From NCBI GenBank assembly GCA_964590135.1, contig CAZPVX010000002.1, positions 62,001-126,000 of the forward strand: 64,000 nt of DNA, in the 5' to 3' direction. Shown in pieces: positions 25,689 to 35,000 of this stretch. Each line of letters starts with the position of its first letter. Positions within the stretch are counted from its first letter, which is position 1. The translations under genes and the position numbers were made by a program. This DNA is from JBDHWI01 sp964590135 (GTDB lineage: Bacteria; Chloroflexota; Anaerolineae; J036; Brachytrichaceae). The notes beneath the pieces were generated by a model. That model had not been told where the DNA came from. It did no database searches and was given only the letters and a program-made list of their open reading frames with translations.

Positions 25689-26879
25689 TCACTGGCCGCA
25701 GCGCTTGAAGCCAACGCGCACACTCTCGGCCAGATTCTCATCATTTGGCGCAAGTTCCAGCACCTTGTTGAAATACGGGATGGCTTGATCGCAGTTCTGC
25801 GTAATCTGCAGCGCAAAGCTGAGATTCAAATAATCGTATGCTGTAAGTGACTGGCTGATCTGCTGGCTGATGGTGATAGCCTGCCGGTAGTCATCGACGG
25901 CTTCAAAATAGCCGCGCTGTGCAAACAGAATTTCACCGCGCCGTGTCCAGGCCTTCAGCCGCATCGGGTTGAGCTCGATGGCTTTGTCCAGCACCACGCG
26001 CGCCTTGCCAAACTCACCGATGAATTGATATGCGCCGCCGAGTTGAAAATAGGCCTCGTCGTTGCCCGGATCCATCTCAATCACGCGCTGGAAGGTTTTG
26101 ATGGCGCTATCACTATTGCCTTGAATCAGATAGATGCGGCCAATCGCATTCATCACGTGCGGCATATTTGGGTCGCGCTCCAGGGCGCGCTGGTAGTGAT
26201 ACAACGCATCATCGTAACGGCCAAATGCATCATAGGCATAGCCGAGCGCGCGCATGGCGTCGGCATTTTGCGGTTCAAGGTCGACAGCAGTTTCAGCAGA
26301 TGATTTGGCAGAGGCAAAGTCGCCTTCATCTGCCTGCGCTTCGGCAAGATACGCAAAGCCTTCAGCATATTTAGGATTGGCGGCCACCACAGCATTGCAC
26401 AAATCCACGGCCTCTTTGGCGCGCTTCTGCCAATCGATTGCGAGGCACAACACCGCCTTCGCAGCAAGGTGATTCGGGTCGATCTCCAACGCCTTGCGCG
26501 CGCGCTGCTCCGCTTTTTCAGGCTGTCCAGTGAAGACAAGCAGGCGCGCGGCGCGGCGCAGCAGGTTGGCGTCATTGGGCCGGCGCCGGCTGGCTTTGTC
26601 GAGGAAATCCACCGCTGCGCGATAGTCGCCGCGCTGCTCTGCATCCTGCGCCTGCATCAGGAAATCATCGACAGAACGCGTGGGGGTGGCGATGACCTGC
26701 GGAGTGGGTGTGCGGATGTTGCGACCGAACTGGATGCCGTTGCCTAAGCGCTGCTGCACGAGCAGATATCCGCCGGCTACCAGCCCAGCCATGACAAACA
26801 AGCCCACCCAAAACAAGGCGCCATTGCTGCGCCGGCGACGTTTGAACGTGCCAGACAATTGTCGATCTCGCAAACGCAC
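25689..26879 (-). CDS. Membrane-anchored TPR protein
   Basis: 396 residues. A basic N-terminus (RRRRR region) precedes one transmembrane helix (LFWVGLFVMAGLVAGGYLLV, about residues 22-41), then seven or eight tetratricopeptide repeats such as ALEIDPNHLAAKAVLCLAID, FGRYDDALYHYQRALERDPN and IGEFGKARVVLDKAIELNP. TPR arrays act as protein-interaction scaffolds; the orientation suggests the repeats face outside the cell. It is convergent with aroC across about 30 bp. No specific partner is evident. Confidence 0.85.
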   Translation of the reverse strand: MRLRDRQLSGTFKRRRRSNGALFWVGLFVMAGLVAGGYLLVQQRLGNGIQFGRNIRTPTPQVIATPTRSVDDFLMQAQDAEQRGDYRAAVDFLDKASRRRPNDANLLRRAARLLVFTGQPEKAEQRARKALEIDPNHLAAKAVLCLAIDWQKRAKEAVDLCNAVVAANPKYAEGFAYLAEAQADEGDFASAKSSAETAVDLEPQNADAMRALGYAYDAFGRYDDALYHYQRALERDPNMPHVMNAIGRIYLIQGNSDSAIKTFQRVIEMDPGNDEAYFQLGGAYQFIGEFGKARVVLDKAIELNPMRLKAWTRRGEILFAQRGYFEAVDDYRQAITISQQISQSLTAYDYLNLSFALQITQNCDQAIPYFNKVLELAPNDENLAESVRVGFKRCGQ

Positions 26880-26942
26880 GAAACGATGTTAGCACGCTCG
26901 CCTGAGCAATTTTTAAGAGGCCATCTTTGTGGCTGCAAATGA

Positions 26943-26968
26943 AAGAGAGGGACGCTTGTCCCTCTCTT
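26943..26968 (-). terminator. Intrinsic terminator of the small SWIM-like gene
   Basis: An 11-bp perfect stem with a 4-nt GCTT/AAGC loop (26943-26953 with 26958-26968), 27 bp past the stop codon of the gene at 26996 and before the TPR gene. The minus strand continues with TTC and further pyrimidines. Confidence 0.7.
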
Positions 26969-26995
26969 CCTGATTGATATTCAACTGGATCGTGC

Positions 26996-27241
26996 TTACG
27001 CTCGCTCTGGCTGGAACAACATCCCTTCCAGCAGCCTCTCCACTGCCATGGTGTGGCTGTCCACGCCATGCGACTTGAAGTATTCGGAGTTGCAACTCCA
27101 CTTGCCATGATCGTAGGTGACCAGATATTCGCCATTGTCGCCGCGAACCATCACTTGAAAGGTCAAAAAGGTGAACCGATCCTTTTCTTCAGCGTAGCGA
27201 TGCGCCTTCTCGATCTTTCCGATCATGCCTGAATCCATCAT
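26996..27241 (-). CDS. Small protein with degenerate SWIM-like zinc-finger pattern
   Basis: 81 residues from ATG 27241, chosen because AGGAGGT lies 7 bp upstream. After an N-terminal helix, FTFLTFQVMVRGDNGEYLVT leads to GKWSCNSEYFKSHGVDSHTM and AVERLLEGML. The spacing resembles a SWIM zinc finger (CxC...CxH), where the first Cys and the last His remain but the second and third Cys are Ser and Asp. It would therefore not bind zinc in the usual way. The gene has its own promoter and a leader with a terminator (see 27286-27396). Confidence 0.65.
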   Translation of the reverse strand: MMDSGMIGKIEKAHRYAEEKDRFTFLTFQVMVRGDNGEYLVTYDHGKWSCNSEYFKSHGVDSHTMAVERLLEGMLFQPERA

Positions 27242-27285
27242 CGTAGGTACCTCCTGAAATTGGACGGGCTGATTTTGGACGTAAC

Positions 27286-27316
27286 AAAAAGGCACGCAGC
27301 GTGTCGCCTGCGTGCC
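27286..27316 (-). terminator. Intrinsic terminator in the 5' leader of the 26996 gene
   Basis: On the minus strand GGCACGCAG and CTGCGTGCC (27316-27308 and 27299-27291) form a 9-bp stem with an 8-nt loop followed by TTTTT. It lies 45 bp upstream of the coding start and downstream of the promoter, so it is either an attenuator or the end of a short RNA. Confidence 0.8.
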
Positions 27317-27368
27317 CTAATTCACATGGATGCTGGTCCCCAAAAATGTTTTGATCACCATTGATGGC

Positions 27369-27396
27369 ATTGTAGTATTTCACGTTGGCATGTCAA
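27369..27396 (-). promoter_or_regulatory. Sigma-70-type promoter, minus strand
   Basis: On the minus strand TTGACA (27396-27391), a 16-nt spacer and TACAAT (27374-27369). A start near 27362 would coincide with an ATG (27361-27359) opening a 14-codon frame, MVIKTFLGTSIHVN, whose TAG stop abuts the leader terminator. Confidence 0.65.
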
Positions 27397-27536
27397 CTAG
27401 ACAAAAGACCAATCCAACCTTCGACTACCTGACAGATATCTTGGCAAGCTCTGTATGACGTTATGCAGTGATGGATGGCACGATTTTTTAGAAACACTTG
27501 CACAGACAAAACACTGCGCCAAATAATGCGCAATGC

Positions 27537-28388
27537 GTGAATTTGAAATTGAGAGATTTGAAATCACTTCACTTTTCTTCTGGCTTCCTCGCGCTGTATG
27601 TGTTGTCGATGCCGGCATATGCCCTGATCCGTCTCAGCGCGGATGCGACATCCACTGCCATCGCCACTGCTGCGACCGCCGGCTTCCTCTTCCTGTTCTC
27701 ACTGGCACATTGCATGGAGACACGCGGATGGCTGCGCGCAACGCTCATGCTGGCTGTTGCCTTCACCATCGCACTCTTGATGGAATATCTCGGCAGCAAG
27801 CACGGCTTTCTGTTCGGCAGTTACACCTACACCGACCGCCTCGGCTTCAAGGCATTCGACCAGGTGCCGGCCATCATCCCCATCGCATGGTTCATGATGC
27901 TGTATCCAGCTTGGGAGACAGGGAGACTGCTGACGCGACGTATCTCAGGCGTCATGCATCATGTGTCTTGCATCCTGATTGCTGCGCTTGCCATGACCGC
28001 GTGGGATTTCAGCCTCGATCCCCGCATGGTGGCCGACGGCAATTGGGTCTGGTTCGACAGCGGCTTGTACTTCGGCATTCCGCTCAGCAATTTCGCCGGC
28101 TGGTTCACCACCTCAGCGCTGATCTATGGGGTCTGGTCGCGCATCGACAAATCGGAATGGAGAGATCAGCGCGCGCAATTTGTCAGCCTCCATCCTCGAT
28201 TGCCCGTCTGGGCCTACATCATCACCTGGATCGGTGAGAGCATGGCGAACGCGCTGTTCTGGGGCGGGCCGGCGGTGGCGCTGTGCGTGTTCGTGGCGAT
28301 GGGGCTGTTTGGCACGCCGGCGCTGCGACTGCTTATTCACAGCAACCGCACCACACAGTCTCAACGCGTTGCAGATGGCAAAAAGTAG
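27537..28388 (+). CDS. Carotenoid biosynthesis protein, DUF422/CruF-like
   Basis: 283 residues from a GTG at 27537; the exact start is uncertain, with other GTG/TTG/ATG options nearby. A multi-helix membrane protein with the DUF422 signatures LGSKHGFLFGSYTYTDRLG, PAIIPIAWFMMLYPAWE, AWDFSLDPRMVADGNWVW and GIPLSNFAGWFTTSALIY. CruF members hydrate carotenoid psi ends (1',2'-hydratase). The protein implies carotenoid metabolism in the host, but no other carotenoid gene is in the window. It is convergent with leuS. Confidence 0.85.
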   Translation: MNLKLRDLKSLHFSSGFLALYVLSMPAYALIRLSADATSTAIATAATAGFLFLFSLAHCMETRGWLRATLMLAVAFTIALLMEYLGSKHGFLFGSYTYTDRLGFKAFDQVPAIIPIAWFMMLYPAWETGRLLTRRISGVMHHVSCILIAALAMTAWDFSLDPRMVADGNWVWFDSGLYFGIPLSNFAGWFTTSALIYGVWSRIDKSEWRDQRAQFVSLHPRLPVWAYIITWIGESMANALFWGGPAVALCVFVAMGLFGTPALRLLIHSNRTTQSQRVADGKK

Positions 28389-28466
28389 GGATGAGGGGAC
28401 AGGAGGATGGGCAAATCTCTCATTCGCCGGCCTTCCCATCTCCCCATCCCTCTCAGGCATCGAAAA

Positions 28467-31175
28467 CTACATCACGATATTGACCAGCCGGCCCTTCACG
28501 TAGATCACCTGGCGCGGAGTTGCGCCATCGATGAAGCGCTTCGCCCCATCGGTCGTCAGCGCCGCCTGCTTCACCGTTTCGTCGTCAGCACTCGCCGGCA
28601 CCGTCACGCGGTCGCGCACTTTGCCGTTCACCTGCACCACCACCGTGATCTCATCTTCCTTCGCAGCAGCCTCATCGGCCACGGGGAAGGCTGCCTTGTG
28701 AATGCTATAGGCATTACCCATGCGCGCCCACAGCTCTTCGGCCATGTGCGGCGCAATCGGCGCCAGCATCCTCACCAGGATGTCGATGCTTTCGTTCCAT
28801 TCGGGTGTGCTGGTCAGGCCGGCGTCACGCGCTTTGTAGATCATGTTGGTGAACTCCATCATCGCCGCGATCATCGTGTTGAACGAGAACGCCTTCAGAT
28901 CGCGCTCGTAGCGCAGGATGGTCTGGTGCGCAACGCGACGCAAATCCTTCGCGCTTATCTGCGCGGCCGGCCCCTTGTCGTCATTCGGCGCCAGCACGAT
29001 GCGCCACACGCGATCCAGCCAGCGTCGCACGCCCGGCACACCCTGGGTGCTCCATGGCACGGTCTGCGTGAAGTCGCTGATGAACATCTCATAGCCACGC
29101 AACGCATCCGCGCCATGTTCGGCGATGACTTCGTCGGGCGTAATCACGTTGCCCTTCGACTTGCTCATCTTCTCGTAGAACTCGCGTCCCTTCTCATCCG
29201 TTTGTTTCTGCGGCGACAAGATCATGCCTTGATTGCGCAACGCCTTGAACGGTTCGATGAACTTCACCACGCCGATATCGAACAGCACCTTCGTCCACAT
29301 GCGCGCATACAGCAGGTGCAGCACAGCATGTTCCGCGCCGCCGACATACATGTCCACCGGCAGCCAGTAGTCGATCTGCTCGGAGTTGCCGATCCGCACG
29401 TTGTTGTGCGGGTCGGCGAAGCGGATGTAGTACCATGACGAGCAGGCCCATGTCGCCATTGTGTCGGTCTCGCGCTCGCCATTCGGCGCGTGGATGAATT
29501 CGGGGATGCTCGCCAGCGGCGATTCGCCATTCGGCCCGGGCTCATAATCCTTTACCTGCGGCAGCAACACCGGCAACGCGCTCTCGCTCACAGTCTGCGG
29601 GCCATCTGGCGTATGCACGATCGGGATGGGCGTGCCCCAGTAGCGCTGCCGGCTGATCAGCCATGGCCGGATGCGATAGTTTACGCGGCGCTTGCCAAAG
29701 CCCATCTCCTCGCAATATTCGGTCGCCGCGCGGATGCACGCCTTGCCGTCCTCACCAGTGCTCATGCCAGTGATGGGGCCGCTGTCGACCATCACACCCT
29801 GCTTCTCCTCGTAGGCCTGCTCCAGCGTGCTGCCATCAATCACGCGATTGGGCGGCATGACAACGACCTTCACCGGCAAGCCGAACTTGCGCGCAAACTC
29901 GAAGTCACGCTGATCGTGCGCCGGCACCGCCATGATTGCGCCCGTGCCATAGCCCATCAGCACATAGTCCGCAATCCAGATTGGGATGCGCTCTCGGTTG
30001 ACCGGGTTGATGGCATACGCGCCGGTGAAGACGCCGGTTTTCTCGCGGCCCTCCGCAGTGCGCTGCTCATCCGTCTCGCCTTTGGCAGAGGCGGCATATT
30101 GCTCCACTGCTGCGCGCTGCGCGTCGGTCACGATCTGGCTCACCAGCGGATGCTCCGGCGACAGCACCATGAACGTCGCGCCCCACAGCGTATCTGGGCG
30201 GGTGGTGAAGACGGTGATTGAGTTTCGAGAGGATTCATTTGGTTCGCGAAACTCGGATCTCGGAACCTCAAATTCCACCTCGGCGCCTTCACTCTTGCCA
30301 ATCCAGTTGCGCTGCATGGTGACGATCTGCTCCGGCCAGTCGACCGTGTCCAGATCATTGATCAGGCGCTCGGCATAGGCCGGGATGCGGAAGAACCACT
30401 GACGGATGGCGCGTTTGATGACCAGCGCGCCACTGCGCCAGGCACGACCGCCTTCGACCTCTTCATCGGCCACCACCACTTTGTCGACCGGGTCCCAGTT
30501 CACAGTGCTTTCCTGTTGGAAGGCCAGTCGGAAGTTCGACAGGTATTCATTTTGCTCGCGCTTACTCATGGCGCGCCATTGCGCCGCGCTGATCGCCGGC
30601 GTGCCCTTGTTCACGGTCGCCGCCCCTTCCGCGTGGCTGTCGATGTAATCGAAGAGCGCCTGCGCGCCCTGCGCATTCAACTCAGCCACCAACGTATCGA
30701 TCGGCGTCGCCTTGTCCTGACGCGGGTCATACCAACTGTTGAACAGGTGGTTGAAGATCCACTGCGTCCATTTGTAATAATCATCGTGGGCGCTGTTGAT
30801 CAGGCGCGACCAGTCGTAGCTCAGCCCCATCAGCTTGTATTGACGCACGTAGTTGGCCGAGTATTTTTCGTTCAACCCATGCGGGTCAACCTTCAGCTTG
30901 ATGGCGGCGTTCTCCGTCGGCAGACCAAATGCGTCAAAGCCCATCGGATGCAGCACGTTGTATCCCTTCATGCGGTAGTAGCGCGCAATCACATCGGTCG
31001 GCACGTAGTTGCGGGCGTGGCCGACACTCATGCCTTCGCCCGACGGGTATGGATAGAAGTCGAGAATGTAATACTTCGGCTTATCGCCGGCCGGCTCGGT
31101 TTTATACAGTTGATCCGCCTCCCAGCGTTGCTGCCACTTTGGCTCGATCTCCTGCGGGTTGTATCTGTCTGCCAT
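28467..31175 (-). CDS. leuS: Leucyl-tRNA synthetase
   Basis: 902 residues from ATG 31175. Class Ia motifs are YPYPSGEGMSVGHARNY (HIGH equivalent SVGH) and YEKMSKSKGNVITPDE (KMSKS). The CP1 editing domain contains FTTRPDTLWGATFMVLSPEH and GTGAIMAVPAHDQRDFEFA. The C-terminal anticodon and tail region ends in VQVNGKVRDRVTVPA. A run of about 13 residues, PRSEFREPNESSR, coded by about 30215-30275, looks inserted just before NSITVFTTRPDT. The gene is controlled by an upstream T-box. Confidence 0.95.
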   Translation of the reverse strand: MADRYNPQEIEPKWQQRWEADQLYKTEPAGDKPKYYILDFYPYPSGEGMSVGHARNYVPTDVIARYYRMKGYNVLHPMGFDAFGLPTENAAIKLKVDPHGLNEKYSANYVRQYKLMGLSYDWSRLINSAHDDYYKWTQWIFNHLFNSWYDPRQDKATPIDTLVAELNAQGAQALFDYIDSHAEGAATVNKGTPAISAAQWRAMSKREQNEYLSNFRLAFQQESTVNWDPVDKVVVADEEVEGGRAWRSGALVIKRAIRQWFFRIPAYAERLINDLDTVDWPEQIVTMQRNWIGKSEGAEVEFEVPRSEFREPNESSRNSITVFTTRPDTLWGATFMVLSPEHPLVSQIVTDAQRAAVEQYAASAKGETDEQRTAEGREKTGVFTGAYAINPVNRERIPIWIADYVLMGYGTGAIMAVPAHDQRDFEFARKFGLPVKVVVMPPNRVIDGSTLEQAYEEKQGVMVDSGPITGMSTGEDGKACIRAATEYCEEMGFGKRRVNYRIRPWLISRQRYWGTPIPIVHTPDGPQTVSESALPVLLPQVKDYEPGPNGESPLASIPEFIHAPNGERETDTMATWACSSWYYIRFADPHNNVRIGNSEQIDYWLPVDMYVGGAEHAVLHLLYARMWTKVLFDIGVVKFIEPFKALRNQGMILSPQKQTDEKGREFYEKMSKSKGNVITPDEVIAEHGADALRGYEMFISDFTQTVPWSTQGVPGVRRWLDRVWRIVLAPNDDKGPAAQISAKDLRRVAHQTILRYERDLKAFSFNTMIAAMMEFTNMIYKARDAGLTSTPEWNESIDILVRMLAPIAPHMAEELWARMGNAYSIHKAAFPVADEAAAKEDEITVVVQVNGKVRDRVTVPASADDETVKQAALTTDGAKRFIDGATPRQVIYVKGRLVNIVM

Positions 31176-31214
31176 CTTGCTCTCACCCCGGCCCTCCCCT
31201 GCCACGCAGGCGAG

Positions 31215-31515
31215 GAAAATAAAATGCCCACTCATCCGCTCAGGGACGAGTGGGCCCGTGGTACCACCCTGATTCAGTAATTGGCAACTGGCATTCGATG
31301 GTTGATCATCGCCGGCGTCAAGCCGTCAATGATCTGCCATTCGCCACCACTTGCACGATACTCTCTGTTGCGCGATAACGGGCGCAAACCGTGCGGTTGC
31401 AACTTGCGGATGAGTTCAGCCTGATGCGCTCTCTGTAAGCACGGTGCTGGGCTTCCACCTCGCTCTCCCAACTCGCTGCAAGAGATGGCCTACTACTTCC
31501 GGTCATCGTTCTAAA
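31215..31515 (-). promoter_or_regulatory. T-box riboswitch of leuS (specifier CUC, Leu)
   Basis: Minus-strand leader. The start has AGAACGATGACCGGAAGTAG with the AGTA motif, followed by a GGTGGAAG (GNUG-like) element. The specifier loop reads GAA-CTC-A with CTC at 31414-31412, a Leu codon. The antiterminator contains the canonical GGGTGGTACCACG (complement of 31257-31269), and a terminator follows with an 8-bp stem (31226-31233 with 31248-31255) and TTTTATTTTC. Uncharged tRNA-Leu would stabilise the antiterminator and raise leuS expression. Confidence 0.92.
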
Positions 31516-31555
31516 AATACCAGGTTCCCTGGAGAAGCCTGATATTTCGGTTGTG

Positions 31556-31628
31556 TGGACCTGAGGGGACTTGAACCCCTGACCTTCTCAATGCCATTGA
31601 GACGCGCTCCCAACTGCGCTACAGGCCC
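31556..31628 (-). tRNA. tRNA-Ala (anticodon GGC)
   Basis: 73-nt cloverleaf on the minus strand: acceptor GGGCCTG/CAGGTCC (one G-T), D-stem GCGC/GCGC, anticodon stem TCTCA/TGAGA with loop ATGGCAT (anticodon GGC), T-stem AGGGG/CCCCT with loop TTCAAGT, discriminator A. CCA is not encoded. Position 32 is A, which is unusual but tolerated. Confidence 0.93.
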
Positions 31629-32022
31629 GCGAATGAGTTGAAATTATAGCGCACACCTTTCTTAAAAGGCAATAGCGTTTTTCCACGTTGTATTAAATTC
31701 TTGCCGGCGCGCCCGATCGTGCAGGCACAGCCAAGCGCTACAGAATTACGCAATCAGCTTGTCTCGCCGCGCAGCAAGTGACGATTTCTCGCAGCGCCCG
31801 GGTGGGATTACGACCCGCCAACTAGTCAACTGGCCAGGTCATTTGCAGCATTCTTTCAACACACTTGAAAAGTGCAATTGAGTAAGCTTTTCATGACACA
31901 AGGATGACACGCAGGTAACCACTAAATGGCGATTACAAGCAAACAAGAATGCCTATGGTGTAAGCGGAGAACGTGCGCTTCGGGTGAGGCGCGCCTTGCT
32001 ATTTGTTCGTTTGGGGGTATCC
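31629..32022. other. Intergenic region before the giant surface-protein gene
   Basis: About 390 bp between tRNA-Ala and the gene at 32023. No gene is recognised. A perfect 7-bp inverted repeat TGAAAAG (31866-31872) and CTTTTCA (31887-31893) with a 14-nt spacer overlaps a weak TTGAAA -35-like box and could be an operator of the giant gene. No riboswitch class is recognised. Confidence 0.4.
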
Positions 32023-35000
32023 ATGATCCGCATTCGCACCATCGTCACCGCCAGCATACTTATCTGCGCATCGTCACTCTTGAATTCGCCGGCATCCGCC
32101 GCACCATCCGCCCTTCCACATATTGCACCCACAGCCAGCATCATAGTCTCGCCCGGCTCGCAAGCCGGCGCATCGCTGCTGGGAGCCTTCAAACTGCAGA
32201 GCTTCGGCAGTCACGCCAATTCACTGACTGCCGACGACCTGTTTTTGGGAATCACCTCCTCGGATGCGACTCCCTTCAAAAACCGCGTCAATTTCTATAA
32301 CAACGACAGCACGCCCAGCGCAGGCGTCAAGTCCGGCGATTGCGATGGCAACTGGGACACCAATGGTTCGAACAGCCTGGTGATGGAGTATCAACCGGCT
32401 GTATCCGACCGGCTGATCATCACCCTTTCAAACACCGCAGTTGTAAGCAACATCAACTGCTCTCTGGTTTTCAATGATTTCACCACCGTCATCAGCGCTC
32501 AGAAGGGCCTTGCGGCTTCGCAACTCGTCCCGCTGATGAACTACATCGAAGTCACTATCAAACGCAGTTCCAACGGCTACACCAGCACACTCTCGAACCT
32601 GACATTGAATGACACAAGCCCGCTTGGCACATTCAATCCCTCCGGTATAACTTCAAAGACAAGCAACATCACGGGCTTTCACCTCGGTGATGGCTTCAAA
32701 CTATCGGGCACGCTTGATTTGAGCGGCGCCTTTGGCAGCTGCGCCAACTCATGCGAAGTTGAGGTCAGCTTTGGCACTCTGCCGACCCAAATCACCGTTC
32801 AAAAAACAGTCAGTGGGCTGACGCCGGCGACGGCATGGCAATTCACCGGCCCCAAGGGAAATTTCACTCTGCCGGCCGCCGGCGGCAGCACTGTCATCAC
32901 CCCGCTCGGCTCTGCCACCTATTCCATTACAGAGACCGCCAGACCTGGTTTCGTCGCATCCACCTCCTGCACCAACGGCGCAAGCGGCGGCAACAGCGTC
33001 AGCCTCACCCCTGACGCCGGTGCGGCCATCACCTGCACCTTCAGCAACACCTTCACGCCAAGCTACACCACCATCACTGTCACACCGGCGATCACACAAG
33101 GTTGGGCTTCCTTTGCGGAGCCAACGCTGGGCATAGCCACACTCATCCCACTCGATATTCAATCGCCGCCTCCGGCGCCGGCGCTTGGCATTGCCAACGC
33201 AGCGCTGGTGTTGACCGACACCAGCGTCGGCAAGCTGTATGGCGCTTCCATCCTCACTGGCACCAAGCTCAGCAACCTGCTCGTCCTGACCTACAGCACC
33301 TTCCTCTCTCCCGGCGGCCAGGTGCCTTCTATTCAGCTCGGCTGGGACGACGACAGCACCGACCTCAACACAGGTTGGCGCGGCCGGCTCGTCTTCGTGC
33401 CAAGCGGCACGACTACCGGCGCCTGGCAAACCTGGAATGCATTGAGCGACAGCGCCGGCACCTGGTTCACCACCTACCCCTCACTGCTCGACACGTCTTG
33501 CGACCTCGGCGGTTCCGGCTGCACCTGGTCACAAATTCTGACCAAATTCCCCAACGCCACCGTTCACGACGGATACTATGCGCCCCCAGCCCCACCCAAC
33601 ATGCCGATCGGCTTCATTGGCGTGAAAGCCGGCTCCGGCGGCACAGGCCTGTCCTACTTCGATGGCTTGACCGTCGCCGCAGACCAGAATGTCATCACCT
33701 ATGACTTCGAGCCAGAGTGCAATCCGTATCGCGTCTTCAACGTGAACAGCGGCAAGGCTTTCTGCTCGATTCAGGCTGCCATCGACGACAGCGCCACCGT
33801 CGCCGGCCACACCATCAGCGCAACCACCGGCGCCTACAGCGAAATTCTCACCATCACCAAGGGCATCACCCTGACCGGCGCGCCAGGTGCGACGATCATG
33901 CCGCCCTACGACATCTCTACATTCGCCTCGGCGCGCCGCGGCGCGTTGATCTGGGTGGATGCCAACGATGTCACGATCCGCGACCTGACCATCGACGGCG
34001 ACAACCCCTTTATCAGCGGCGGCTTCCCCACCCCCGGTGGCAAGATGAACGCCGCGCGCGCCATCTATATACGACAGCAGGATGGGCAGCAGTGTCGCGA
34101 CGGCTTGCAGGTGGAAAACAATGTCATCCGCAATGTTGCACGCGGCGTGAACCTCTACTGCGGCGCAAACCACGTCATCCAAAACAACCAGATCTTTGAT
34201 CTGGGCATCGGCGCAAATGATGGCAATTACGGCTATGGCGTGTTGCTGCAAGAGACTGCCAACGGCATCGTCGCCAACAACACGGTGACCAATGTGGCGA
34301 GCGCCGGCGTCTTCCTCCAGAACAGCTATACCAGTCAACCGGTCACATTTACGAATAATGTCATTACCAACGCCGGCATCGCGCTGGGCGTCAACTTGAT
34401 CTATGGCAACGGCAGCGCCGTGGTGCAGAACAACAGTGTCTACAGCGCCAGCCTCGGCATGCAGGTCACATCCATTCAATTTGGTGCCGCAACCATCCAG
34501 AACAACACCTTCACCCTGACACAACCCAGCGATGTGGGCATGATCGTGTGGAACGTGTATCCGGGCACGACCCAGATCCTCAATAACACCATCGAAGGCG
34601 GTGACATCGGCGTGCAGCTCACGGACGACGAAAGCACTTTTGGGCTTTCATCACTCATCGCCAACACACTGGTGTTGCAAGACAACTCCATCCGCAATGC
34701 CAACATCGGCGTGCAGGTCTATGCGGCAACCTTGGATCGTGGCGCAGTACTAACCGCCACCGGCAACAACATTGGCAACAACCTCACCGCCGGCATGCAG
34801 ATCACCGGCAGCGGTGTGGCGACTGTCACCGCCAGCAGCAACAACCTGACCGGCAACGGCATCGGCATCAGCAACACGACCAGCAACGCAGTAAATGCCA
34901 CTCTCAACTGGTGGAATGCAGCCAACGGCCCAGGCCCCATCGCCGGCGGGTTGGGCGATGGCGTCAGTGCGAATGTAACCTATTGTCCGTGGCTGAATGC

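Noticed and set aside
31629..32022. A riboswitch upstream of the giant gene
   Set aside because: No conserved riboswitch core could be recognised; only a short inverted repeat is present.
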